The notes under the pieces were generated by a model. The model was not told where the DNA came from, made no database searches, and saw only the letters and a list, made by a program, of their open reading frames with translations. A DNA stretch of 64,000 nt, from contig JBLRWU010000001.1 of the NCBI GenBank assembly GCA_047921155.1, positions 9,758 through 73,757 of the forward strand, given 5' to 3'. A program made the position numbers and the translations under genes. The stretch's first letter is position 1. Every line of letters begins with the position of its first letter. Below, one piece after another: positions 25,276 through 33,329 of the stretch. The DNA is from Desulfurivibrio sp047921155 (GTDB taxonomy: Bacteria > Desulfobacterota > Desulfobulbia > Desulfobulbales > Desulfurivibrionaceae).

Positions 25276-26652
25276 TCAACGGGCAGGGTGCGGGGGGGCC
25301 GGGGCCGGACTCAAAACGCCCCACTCCACCAGCCGTTGCTGGGCATAACCCGACTGACCGCCACTGCCCGCCTGCTGAAGGTAGCGGAGATACTCCCGGG
25401 AAGCCGCTTGGGTCTGGCCCATATTTTCAAGGGCCACCCCCTTGAGGAAGGTGGTATTGGGGTTGCCGGGCAGAAGTCGATCATACTCCTCGAAGTAACG
25501 GTGGGCGGTCCCGTTGTCACCCAGGCCGAGGCGGGCAATCCCGGCCACCTGCAGGGCCTGGGGTTCGGCGGGATAAACCTGACGGGCGGCCTCGGCTAAG
25601 CGGGCCGCCTCTTCTTTATTACCCAGACCGTACTGGCAGCGGGACATCAGCAGCAGGCCGGGGTAATCATCCGGAGCCAGCCCCAGCGCCTTTTTGAAAT
25701 GGGGCTCGGCCTGGACAAACCGTTCCCGGGCCATCTCCCTTTCCCCGATCTGCTGAGCCTCGATGGCCGGTCGCAGACGCCGCAGGCCGGCCAGGTTATC
25801 CTGGTATCGTTCCCGGTTGCGCGGCCGCCCCTGCTCCTCCCGGTAACGGCTGGCCGCCATGTTTTCGGCAGTGGCCAGTCGCTCGTTGCTCATGGGATGG
25901 GTGGAGAACATCAGCTCCAGGGCATTGGGTTTGCTCTGGGACTGCGCCACCAGCATCCGGTGCAACCCCACCATCCCGGCGGGATTGTGCCCGGCCTTGG
26001 CCGCGTACTCCATGCCCAGGGCATCGGCTTCCCGTTCGTTTTCCCGGCTGTAGTGGGCCAGCAGGGCACCGGCGGTTAGCCCGCCCAGGGTCTGCACCAA
26101 GGGGGCCAGGCCCTGGCGATCCTCGGAGCTTGCCACCGCCACCCCGGCCCCCACCACCGCCAGTTGGGCAAAGATCCCTTTGGTCATCCGCTGGGCGGCG
26201 TGGCGGGCGTTGACATGGCCAACCTCATGGCCCAAGAGGGCGACCAGTTCGGCCTCATCACCCATCTCCAGCAGAATACCGCGGGTCACCCCAACGGTGC
26301 CGCCGGGAAAGGCGTAGGCATTGATGTAGTTGGCATTGACCACTTGAAATGAGTAGGGCATCTCCGGGCGGTGGGAATGGCTGGCCAGTTCAGCGCCCAG
26401 GGAACCCACGTAACGGTTGAGAGCGCCGTCCCGGGAAACACCGAAATCGGCGGAGAACTGGTGGGGTGAGTGTTCCTGGTCGATGGCGATCTCCTGCCCC
26501 TCGGAGAGCAGCATCAACTGCTGGCGGCCGGTGACCGGATTGACCGCGCAACCGCCCAGCATGGCCCCGGCGGCAGAAACCGACATCAGGGCCAGAAAAT
26601 CACGACGGGAAAGGGCAAGGGACGAGCTGCGGCGATAAACGGAAGTTTTCAT
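25276..26652 (-). CDS. M48 metalloprotease (BepA-like) with Tat/lipoprotein signal and TPR tail
   Basis: A 458-residue secreted protease. The N-terminus contains SRRDFLALM, a twin-arginine motif, followed by a hydrophobic stretch ending in the lipobox LGGC. It is therefore predicted to be Tat-exported and lipid-anchored. The zinc site is LLGHEVGHVNARH, with the downstream ligand in ENEREADALGMEY. The C-terminal 170 residues are TPR repeats, as in BepA, which handles outer-membrane assembly intermediates. Start 26652 is chosen because it places the signal peptide at the N-terminus. BepA itself uses Sec export, so the Tat-like signal is unusual. Confidence 0.9.
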   Translation of the reverse strand: MKTSVYRRSSSLALSRRDFLALMSVSAAGAMLGGCAVNPVTGRQQLMLLSEGQEIAIDQEHSPHQFSADFGVSRDGALNRYVGSLGAELASHSHRPEMPYSFQVVNANYINAYAFPGGTVGVTRGILLEMGDEAELVALLGHEVGHVNARHAAQRMTKGIFAQLAVVGAGVAVASSEDRQGLAPLVQTLGGLTAGALLAHYSRENEREADALGMEYAAKAGHNPAGMVGLHRMLVAQSQSKPNALELMFSTHPMSNERLATAENMAASRYREEQGRPRNRERYQDNLAGLRRLRPAIEAQQIGEREMARERFVQAEPHFKKALGLAPDDYPGLLLMSRCQYGLGNKEEAARLAEAARQVYPAEPQALQVAGIARLGLGDNGTAHRYFEEYDRLLPGNPNTTFLKGVALENMGQTQAASREYLRYLQQAGSGGQSGYAQQRLVEWGVLSPAPAPPHPAR

Positions 26653-26737
26653 GACGAGCCTCCATGGCGATAAAACCGGATTCAACGCTCAGCATAAAAT
26701 ATTTTTCCGGCCAGGGCCATGATTTCGGCCACCCCGC

Positions 26738-27967
26738 TTAGCGGAAGATGACCCGGCAGAAGCGGCGCTTGCCCACCTTGAGCAAAACCTCGCCGGCGGC
26801 CGGGATGGCAGTTTCGATGGCGGTGATCTTGTCACCGTTGACGCTGACCGCCTGCTGCTCGATCATCCGCCGAGCCTCGCCGGTACTCTTGACCAAACCG
26901 GTATCGCAGAGCAGCCGGGGCAGCCACAGGGGTTCGGAACCGGCTGCCAGGGTTACCTCCGGCAGATCCTCGGGCAGTTGGTGCTGGCTGAAGACCCGTT
27001 CGAAATTATCCTCGGCGCGGACAGCGGCCTCGCGGCCGTAAAAGCGGGTCACCAGCTCCCGGGCCAGACGCTGCTTGATCGCCTTGGGGTGGGCCTGGCC
27101 CGCCTCCATCTCCCGATGCAACGCAGCAATCTCCTCCAGGGAGAGGTCACTGAGCAGTTCGTAGTAGCGAAACATCAACTGGTCGGGCATGGAGAGAGTC
27201 TTGCCGTAGATATCATCGGCACTTTCGGTGATCCCGATATAGTTGCCCAGAGACTTGCTCATCTTGTTGACCCCGTCCAGCCCCTCCAGCAGGGGCATGG
27301 TCAGCACCACCTGGGGAGCCTGGCCCCAGACCCGCTGAAGATCGCGGCCCATCAGCAGGTTGAAAAGCTGATCGGTGCCACCCAGCTCGACATCGGCCTT
27401 CAGGGCCACCGAATCGTAGCCCTGGATCAGGGGATACATGAACTCGTGAATTCCGATGGGTTTCTCCCCGGCAAAGCGCTGCTTGAAATCCTCCCGCTCC
27501 AGCATTCGGGCCACGGTGAGCTGGCCGGCCAACTGGATCATCTCCCGCGAGGAGAGCTGATTGAGCCAGGAGCTGTTGAACACCACCCGGGTCTTATCCG
27601 GGTCGAGGATTTTAAACACCTGCTCCTTGTAGGTTTCGGCGTTGGCCGCCACCTCTTCCGCACTCAGGGGTTTTCTGGTCTCCGACTTGCCGGTGGGATC
27701 GCCGATCATCCCGGTGAAATCACCGATCAGAAAGCAGATCTCATGCCCTAGCTCCTGGAACTGCTTCATCTTCTGGATCAGCACCGTATGCCCCAGGTGG
27801 AGATCGGGAGCGGTGGGATCAAAACCGGCCTTGATCCGCAGCGGCACTCCGCTATCCTGGGATTGACGCAGTTTTTTTTCCAGATCCTCGGGGGAGATCA
27901 CCTGGGCCGCGCCGCGGGTCAGGTACTCCATCTGCTCACTGATCCTCATCTCATCGTTCATCGCCAT
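26738..27967 (-). CDS. tyrS: Tyrosyl-tRNA synthetase
   Basis: A 409-residue class I aminoacyl-tRNA synthetase. The HIGH motif is HLGH (about 57-60), the KMSKS motif is exact, and the C-terminal S4-like RNA-binding domain reads STGEARRMIEQQAVSVNGDKI. It charges tRNA-Tyr with tyrosine. Length and the FLIGDFTGMIGDPTGKSETRKPL segment match the longer TyrRS subgroup found in many proteobacteria. It is 5 bases after rny, so the two are probably co-transcribed. Confidence 0.97.
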   Translation of the reverse strand: MAMNDEMRISEQMEYLTRGAAQVISPEDLEKKLRQSQDSGVPLRIKAGFDPTAPDLHLGHTVLIQKMKQFQELGHEICFLIGDFTGMIGDPTGKSETRKPLSAEEVAANAETYKEQVFKILDPDKTRVVFNSSWLNQLSSREMIQLAGQLTVARMLEREDFKQRFAGEKPIGIHEFMYPLIQGYDSVALKADVELGGTDQLFNLLMGRDLQRVWGQAPQVVLTMPLLEGLDGVNKMSKSLGNYIGITESADDIYGKTLSMPDQLMFRYYELLSDLSLEEIAALHREMEAGQAHPKAIKQRLARELVTRFYGREAAVRAEDNFERVFSQHQLPEDLPEVTLAAGSEPLWLPRLLCDTGLVKSTGEARRMIEQQAVSVNGDKITAIETAIPAAGEVLLKVGKRRFCRVIFR

Positions 27968-27972
27968 CGCCC

Positions 27973-29541
27973 CTACTTGGCGTACTCCACGGTTCTGCTC
28001 TCCCGGATTACCGTAACCCTGATCTGGCCGGGATAGGTCAGCTCCTCTTCGATCTTCTTGACGATATCCTTGGTGATCAGGGCCGCCTCGGCATCGCTGA
28101 GCTTGCCGCTGTCCACGATCACCCGGATTTCGCGGCCGGCCTGAATGGCATAGGACTTATCCACCCCCTTGAAGCCGTTGGCGATCTTTTCCAGATCTTC
28201 CAGGCGCTTGACATAGGACTCCAGCATCTCCTTGCGGGCCCCGGGACGGGCGCCGGAGAGGGCGTCGGCCGACTGGACCAGAATATCGAGCAGACTTTCC
28301 GGGGCGACATCCTCGTGATGGGCGGCGATGGCATGGATCACCTCGGGAGACTCACCATACTTCTTGGCCAGATCGGCCCCGATGCTGGCGTGCGACCCTT
28401 CCACCTCGTGGTCCACCGCCTTGCCGATATCGTGGAGCAGGCCGGCCCGCTTGGCCTGTTTGACATTGATTCCCAGTTCGGCCGCCATAATCCCGCAAAG
28501 AAAGGCAACTTCCAGAGAGTGCTGCAGGCAGTTCTGGCTGTAGCTGGTCCGGTACTTGAGCCGCCCCAGCAGCTTGATCAGTTCGGGGTTGACCCCATGG
28601 GCGCCGACATCGAAGGTGGCCTGTTCGCCGGCCTCCCGCATCCCCACCTCCAGCTCCTCGGCTACCTTGTTGACCACCTCTTCGATCCGGGCCGGATGGA
28701 TCCGGCCATCGGCGATCAGCCGTTCCAGGGCCAGCCTGGCCACCTCCCGGCGTACCGGATTGAAACCGGAGAGGATCACCGCCTCGGGAGTGTCGTCAAT
28801 GATCACATCAATGCCGGTGGCCGCCTCGATGGCCCGGATATTACGCCCTTCCCGACCGATGATCCGGCCCTTCATCTCATCACCGGGCAGGGGCACCACC
28901 GAAACCGTTCTTTCGGCGACATAATCTCCGGCGTAGCGGGAGATCGCCAGGGCCAGAATATTCTTGGCCTTGCGGTCGGCCTTGAGCTTCATCTCGTTTT
29001 CGATCTTGACTACCGCCTTGGCTCCCTCCATCCGGGCCTCGCTCTCGATGCTCTCAATCAGCATCGCCTTGGCCTCTTCCCGGGAAATCCCGGCGATCTT
29101 TTCCAGCCGACCCCGCTGCTCCTCAACCAGGCTGTCGATCTCGCGGTTACGATTTTTCAGTTGCTCTTCATCACGAGCCAGCCCCTGCTCCTTCTTGATC
29201 AGCTCCAGCTCCCGCTGATCCAGCAGATCGATCTTGCGTTCCATCTGGTCCAGCTTCTGGATCAGCCTTTTTTCCTCCTCGGTCACCTCCTTCTTACGAT
29301 CACGGATCTCCTTATCCGTTTCCTGCTTCAGTTGCAGGGCCTCGTCACGACTCTGCAGAGCGGCCTCCTTACGGATCCGCTCCGCTTCGGCCAGGGCATT
29401 TTCCACCAGTTTGCGCCCCTGGGCCTCGGCATTCTCCCGGCGGCCCTCGGAAATAACCTTACGCAGCATAAACCCGACCGCCAAACCGACAGCCAGTGCC
29501 AACAGGCCCGCCACCCCGATAATCAGTACGATATTGGACAC
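27973..29541 (-). CDS. rny: Ribonuclease Y
   Basis: A 522-residue membrane-anchored endoribonuclease that starts mRNA decay. It has an N-terminal membrane helix (NIVLIIGVAGLLALAVGLAVG), a long charged coiled coil (about 30-200), a KH domain with GRIIGREGRNIRAIE, and an HD domain with LLHDIGKAVDHEVEGSH. GTG 29541 (GTG TCC AAT) is preferred over the upstream extension because it gives the family N-terminus and length and is preceded by GGGGGGAG. RNase Y is absent from E. coli but common in Firmicutes and several other phyla. Confidence 0.95.
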   Translation of the reverse strand: MSNIVLIIGVAGLLALAVGLAVGFMLRKVISEGRRENAEAQGRKLVENALAEAERIRKEAALQSRDEALQLKQETDKEIRDRKKEVTEEEKRLIQKLDQMERKIDLLDQRELELIKKEQGLARDEEQLKNRNREIDSLVEEQRGRLEKIAGISREEAKAMLIESIESEARMEGAKAVVKIENEMKLKADRKAKNILALAISRYAGDYVAERTVSVVPLPGDEMKGRIIGREGRNIRAIEAATGIDVIIDDTPEAVILSGFNPVRREVARLALERLIADGRIHPARIEEVVNKVAEELEVGMREAGEQATFDVGAHGVNPELIKLLGRLKYRTSYSQNCLQHSLEVAFLCGIMAAELGINVKQAKRAGLLHDIGKAVDHEVEGSHASIGADLAKKYGESPEVIHAIAAHHEDVAPESLLDILVQSADALSGARPGARKEMLESYVKRLEDLEKIANGFKGVDKSYAIQAGREIRVIVDSGKLSDAEAALITKDIVKKIEEELTYPGQIRVTVIRESRTVEYAK

Positions 29542-30084
29542 GGACTCCCCCCTTGTAATTAGATTATGACTACACCAAAAGAGAGGAAAAACAGGAAGAA
29601 AACGGGGAGAGAAGAGGGTGTTCGGGCCACAGGAAGCCCCATCCTGGCGGACGGGACACGGTCGCCCGGCTTCACGGGCTGCACTTGTCGTCGGGGGCAA
29701 CGTCTGCCCGTCGGTTAATCGTCAGCGCAAGGACTGGAGGATTAACCGCAGCAGTGCTTATGGATCCGTCGACAACTGAAAAGAAAAATCACCGCTAAAA
29801 GGTCCTGCTGCCCCGTCCAACGCCGCAAAGCCCGTAACCGGACCCAACAAACCGTCCCGGGCTGCACTAAACGCCTGTAAAACCACCCTCGAATATCACC
29901 GGGCGCCCCGGCCGCCGGTTTCCCGACCCCTGACCGCGACGCGTAAAAACACTGCTTCCTCTCTAGTAAACGACAGCAAAATATATAAAACCCCTGCACG
30001 GGGGCGTTGCCATCCAGCTAACGGCAGGTTCCCGAAAGTGAACTTGCCGTTATAGCAAAAAAAATCCCCCGCCATTGCCGTGCC
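29542..30084 (-). other. Long leader/intergenic stretch between 6S-like RNA and rny
   Basis: About 540 bases without a convincing gene. An 85-codon frame at 29742-29999 has no family resemblance or ribosome site and is not called. A hairpin lies at 30019-30052 (TAACGGCAGGTTC pairing with GAACTTGCCGTTA, 8-base loop), beside a run of eight A on the plus strand. Short stems occur near 29670 (GCCCGGCTTCACGGGC). It may be a structured rny leader or include an unrecognised RNA. I see no known riboswitch consensus. Confidence 0.35.
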
Positions 30085-30094
30085 CGGACAGTGA

Positions 30095-30253
30095 CATCGA
30101 ACCTAACAGTGTTAGGTGGGCGATACCAGTGTTTCCCTCTTAAGGAATTCGCCCAAAGACGATCTCCTTGCAGAAAACAGCTTGCGGTCACCCTCAATGT
30201 CAATGTTGGCTCGAAATTTATCTGCCCGATCACAAACAAGGCAGGGGAAACCG
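30095..30253 (-). ncRNA. ssrS: Candidate 6S RNA
   Basis: The stretch directly after zapA on the minus strand reads like a 6S RNA. It contains CCTGCCTTGTTTGTGATCGG, then GAGCCAACATTGA and TTCTGCAAGGAG, and ends with CTGGTATCGCCCACC. GTTTCCC near the 5' end is complementary to GGGAAAC near the 3' end, which would close a long rod-like hairpin with an open centre. The zapA-ssrS-rny order is, as I recall, common in related bacteria, and in gamma-proteobacteria ssrS also lies by zapA. Boundaries are approximate, and no covariance search was run. Confidence 0.6.
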
Positions 30254-30547
30254 TTACACCTCATTTTGGCCGGCCTGTTCGACCCGCTCGCTGAGCCGGC
30301 CCAGATGTTGCTCAACCTGCTGCCGGTACTCTTTAAATTCACGCTTCAACCGAACGTACTGGCCGGCCATGTTCAAGCTGGTAAGAATGGCGGCCTTGTT
30401 GGCCGGCAGCCCCCGACTGCTGCCCCGGCTGGCTTCCTCCAGATGGGTTTTGACCAGATGGAGGATCTCCTGCACATCCTCTTCGGGCGCGTCGGTGAAG
30501 AGGGGATACTCCTGGCCCAGCACTTCGAATTTAACCAGCCGTTCCAA
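30254..30547 (-). CDS. zapA: Cell division protein ZapA
   Basis: A 97-residue ZapA, a cytosolic tetramer that bundles FtsZ filaments. It shows the N-terminal beta-hairpin VKFEVLGQEYPLFTDAPEEDVQEI followed by a long helix, with the family segment NKAAILTSLNMAGQYVRLKREFKEYRQQVEQ. It follows the zapB-like gene by about 60 bases and precedes the 6S-like RNA directly. Length is typical. Confidence 0.92.
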   Translation of the reverse strand: MERLVKFEVLGQEYPLFTDAPEEDVQEILHLVKTHLEEASRGSSRGLPANKAAILTSLNMAGQYVRLKREFKEYRQQVEQHLGRLSERVEQAGQNEV

Positions 30548-30608
30548 GCCCGTCTCCTTTCAAGGGTTACCAAAAACCGCGATCCTTGGCAATATGTTTT
30601 ACACTCCG

Positions 30609-30884
30609 CTAAACCTGCTCCCCATCCCCGGTCGCGGCTGGTTGCCCGTCGGAAAAGCTGCGTTCCCATTTTTCGATGGTATCGATCAAGCCCCCCACCC
30701 GGTGCCGGACCTGGTCCTTCTCCTCCCGCAGGCGGGCAAGCTCCTGCTTCAACTCACCGTTTTCCTCGCCCAACCGTTGCAGTTGCTCAACCAGTTTTCT
30801 TTTTTCGGCCGCCGCGGCGTCCAGGCTGCCCATCAATTTGCTGACTATGGCCTCCAGCCGATTAAGACTTTCCACATGTTCCAT
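30609..30884 (-). CDS. zapB: ZapB-like coiled-coil cell division protein
   Basis: A 91-residue, almost entirely coiled-coil protein (heptads in MEHVESLNRLEAIVSKL and KRKLVEQLQRLGEENGELKQELARLREEKDQV). Its position directly before zapA, its length and its coil pattern fit ZapB, which links the FtsZ ring to the terminus region through MatP in enterics. Coiled coils are low-information, so the name rests partly on the neighbour. Start 30884 is preferred over 30911, with GGAG 9 bases upstream. Confidence 0.78.
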   Translation of the reverse strand: MEHVESLNRLEAIVSKLMGSLDAAAAEKRKLVEQLQRLGEENGELKQELARLREEKDQVRHRVGGLIDTIEKWERSFSDGQPAATGDGEQV

Positions 30885-30930
30885 AATAAGTATACTCCGC
30901 AAAAAAGACAAAAAAATAATTAGTTACACG

Positions 30931-30960
30931 ATATTATTCAGAATAAACAGCAGGTTGCAA
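30931..30960 (-). promoter_or_regulatory. Candidate promoter for zapB-zapA
   Basis: On the minus strand TTGCAA (30955-30960), an 18-base spacer and TAATAT (30931-30936) lie about 50 bases before the zapB start, in AT-rich sequence. Match and position are good but the spacer is one base long. Confidence 0.5.
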
Positions 30961-30999
30961 TCTACCTTGGCCGCCCCCGGCGGTCAAGGTATTTTACCG

Positions 31000-31106
31000 T
31001 AAGCGGTCACGGGGCACCGCATCTTGCGGCGATCGTTCCGGCTCACGTACTGGCGTACGCATCGCCGTCCCGCTTGCCGCAACCTGCGGCACCCCGTGAC
31101 CGCTTA
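31000..31106. repeat. Palindromic intergenic repeat, copy C (107 bp)
   Basis: TAAGCGGTCACGGGG at the left pairs with CCCCGTGACCGCTTA at the right. The interior continues with GGCACCGCATCTTGCGGC / GCCGCAACCTGCGGCACC and a CACGTAC...CGTACGC centre. Core words GCACCGCATC...GATC (31014-31034) and CGCTTGCC are shared with copies A and B, and the total length equals copy B. The outer arms differ from A and B but stay complementary to each other. No flanking direct repeat is seen. It lies between glmU-like and zapB. Confidence 0.7.
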
Positions 31107-31162
31107 TCTTGTGGCCTCTGTGATCGCTTGTAACCGTTCACCAGGGCCAACAAAGTGTTGAT

Positions 31163-32170
31163 TTAACGGGCTCCGGGAAGCGGCCGTTGCCCCGCCGCCA
31201 CCCTGGTTCCGCACAAGTCGCTGAAGGAAGGGATTTCGGCCCCCTCTTCCAGAATACAGTCGTGGAGTTTGACGAAGGGATCGATCCGGCAACCGGGCCC
31301 GATCCGGGTCCGGCCGCTGATCTGGACCCCGGCGGCGATAATGGTGTCCGGACCGATCTCCACCCCCCCGGCGATCAGGGTGGTTTCCGGTTGCAGCAGC
31401 GTGACCCCGCTCTCCATCAGTTCGCGGTTGCGGCGCTGCTGCAGCAGAGCGTGGGCCCGGGCCAGTTCCACCCGGGAGTTGACCCCGAGCATCTCGTCGG
31501 CATCGGGGCAGCACCAGTGCTGCACCTTGCGCCCTGCGGCCACCGCAATGGCAACGATATCGGTCAGGTACATCTCGTTCTGGCGGTTGTCGCTGCCCAC
31601 CTCGGCCAGAGCCTGGAAAAGAAAGTCGTTGGTTACACAATAGATTCCGGCATTGACCTCGCCGATCTGCTTTTCCGCCGCGGAGGCATCCTTCTCCTCG
31701 ACAATCCGCAGCAGGCGCCCCCGGGTATCGCAGACCAGCCGGCCGTAGCCGAAGGGATCTTGCGGTCGGGCGCTGAGGACACTGAGGCTCGCTGCGTTAC
31801 GCCGATGAATCGCCAGCAGATTTTTCAGCGTTTGGGGGCGGATCAGGGGGGTATCGCCACAAAGGATCAGGGTGGTCCCGGGTCGACCGGCCAACAGATC
31901 GGCAGCGGCCAGTACCGCGTGGGCGGTGCCGTTTTGCTCTCGCTGCACGGCGATTTCCAGCTTCCGTCCGGCCAGCACCTGTTCAATCTCCCGGCGCTGA
32001 TGCCCCAGCACCACCACGGTTGCCGTCGGCTCCAGGGGCGCCACCGCATCCAGCACATGATCGATCATCGGGGCAAAAAAGAGTTGGTGCAGCACCTTGG
32101 CCCGGCGCGAACGCATCCGGGTGCCCTTGCCGGCCGCCAGCACCAGGAGATAGAGGGGTAAATTGTCCAT
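31163..32170 (-). CDS. GlmU-like UDP-GlcNAc pyrophosphorylase, C-terminally short
   Basis: A 335-residue protein. The nucleotidyltransferase domain of GlmU is complete: LVLAAGKGTRMRS (signature loop), EQNGTAHAV, ILCGDTPLI, FGYGRLV and VNAGIYC. It should make UDP-GlcNAc from GlcNAc-1-P and UTP. The left-handed beta-helix stops after about three hexapeptide turns, so the acetyltransferase half (about 120 residues in the 456-residue E. coli enzyme) is missing. The frame ends cleanly, and no shifted continuation was found downstream. Start 32170 (MDNLPLYLL) is preferred; 32209 is possible. The acetyltransferase step must be done by another protein (inference). Confidence 0.82.
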   Translation of the reverse strand: MDNLPLYLLVLAAGKGTRMRSRRAKVLHQLFFAPMIDHVLDAVAPLEPTATVVVLGHQRREIEQVLAGRKLEIAVQREQNGTAHAVLAAADLLAGRPGTTLILCGDTPLIRPQTLKNLLAIHRRNAASLSVLSARPQDPFGYGRLVCDTRGRLLRIVEEKDASAAEKQIGEVNAGIYCVTNDFLFQALAEVGSDNRQNEMYLTDIVAIAVAAGRKVQHWCCPDADEMLGVNSRVELARAHALLQQRRNRELMESGVTLLQPETTLIAGGVEIGPDTIIAAGVQISGRTRIGPGCRIDPFVKLHDCILEEGAEIPSFSDLCGTRVAAGQRPLPGAR

Positions 32171-32263
32171 AATCAGGTATTTTCCAGCTATTCCCCGGTT
32201 CGGGAACACCAGGCTTCTCTCCCGGAGATATTAATTAGTTTCCCTGCCAAATCGGCCCCGCCC

Positions 32264-32292
32264 ACTATATAACCTGCGGGCACCGGCGACAA
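32264..32292 (-). promoter_or_regulatory. Candidate promoter for glmU-like gene
   Basis: On the minus strand TTGTCG (32287-32292), a 17-base spacer and TATAGT (32264-32269) lie about 90 bases before the glmU-like start, directly after the end of the CPFC membrane-protein gene. Confidence 0.55.
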
Positions 32293-32324
32293 GCTGGTAA
32301 ATGTAACGGCATGGCGCCGCAGCT

Positions 32325-33329
32325 TTATACCTCGCCTCCCATCAGCAGATAGCGCAGGTAATGGAAGGAAGAGAAAAGGGTGAAGAGCAGCAGCAGGATC
32401 AACGAAGCGGCCAGAGCCCGGCGCTGAAAGGCGGCCACCGGAGCGGCCAAACCGGGAAGGGAACGAAAAATCCCGGCCAGTGGTCCGCTCAGGCCGTAGA
32501 AGGCGGCCGGCAGCAGAGTCCCGTAAATGGCGAAACCGATATAGGCGTACTCGGGTTTAAGGATGCAGAAAGGGCAGTTATGGAAAGGCATGGCGTAAAT
32601 ATAGGAGGAGATCGCCACGGTTATCGCCAACAGGGCCAGGGGGAGAAAGAGCAGCCAATATGTGGCAAAAGCACCGTACAACCAGGGCCCGGGCCAACGC
32701 CAGAGAACAGCGCCCGTGAGCAGCAGGGCGGCGATCCCGCCGTAGAACGGTGGCAGAATTTGCCCGCCGGCCAACTCGGCCCAGAGCTGGGAGCCGCCGG
32801 AGCCGGGGCTGAAAACCACGGCGCAGCAGGAGGTGATAATGTCGGGTTCGATCTTGAGCAGGTAGAGGCTCTGGAGGGTGATATCCGCCGCCAGCCAGGG
32901 GAGCAGCGCCAGCAGATACCAGCACTTGTGCCGCACCAGAGGGTAGTGTTCGGAACTGATATCGAGCCGGTGAATCACCAGCCAGAAGCCGTAGAAAAAG
33001 ACCCCGACCAGCTTGACCGTGAGGGCCGGCAGGCCGAAATCGTTGACCAACAGGGTGCCGGTGGCGCACATCGCCCCGGTGATCACCTCGGCGAAATTGT
33101 CGGCGGCCAGCACCAGCAGCACCAGGCTGAGGATCTGCAGGGCCAGGGCGTAAGTCACCAAAGTGGAAGAGAGCCAGATTTCGCTCTCCAGGCTGATCTG
33201 GCGGCTGTCGTCGCTGGCCGGATTCCAGAAGCGGATCACCCGCAGGGCGCTCCGGGCCGCCACCGCCAGCAGGAAAACCACCAGCAGACTGCTTAGAACC
33301 AGCGCCAGACTCCAACTGTTCAGCAGCAT
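32325..33329 (-). CDS. Polytopic membrane protein with CPFC motif, unknown function (NosL/TlpA operon)
   Basis: A 334-residue protein with about eight to nine hydrophobic segments. Cysteines stand out: a Cys-Cys pair in ITSCCAVVFSPG (168-169) and a CxxC in MPFHNCPFCILKPEY (252-255), next to a histidine and just after a membrane segment. I do not recognise the family. The gene is last in a six-gene operon and overlaps the ABC ATPase gene by 10 bases. With NosL and a thioredoxin-like lipoprotein in the operon, a thiol-redox or copper role is plausible but inferred. Confidence 0.75.
   Translation of the reverse strand: MLLNSWSLALVLSSLLVVFLLAVAARSALRVIRFWNPASDDSRQISLESEIWLSSTLVTYALALQILSLVLLVLAADNFAEVITGAMCATGTLLVNDFGLPALTVKLVGVFFYGFWLVIHRLDISSEHYPLVRHKCWYLLALLPWLAADITLQSLYLLKIEPDIITSCCAVVFSPGSGGSQLWAELAGGQILPPFYGGIAALLLTGAVLWRWPGPWLYGAFATYWLLFLPLALLAITVAISSYIYAMPFHNCPFCILKPEYAYIGFAIYGTLLPAAFYGLSGPLAGIFRSLPGLAAPVAAFQRRALAASLILLLLFTLFSSFHYLRYLLMGGEV

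Noticed and set aside
29742..29999. 85-codon minus-strand frame between zapA and rny
   Set aside because: No ribosome site, odd composition (many Cys, Arg, Trp), no family resemblance; the stretch is more likely untranslated.
31104..31640. Alternative minus-strand frame over the end of the glmU-like gene, considered as a frameshifted GlmU C-terminus
   Set aside because: Its translation is a Gly/Arg-rich shadow without hexapeptide repeats, so the short GlmU is not explained by a frameshift.
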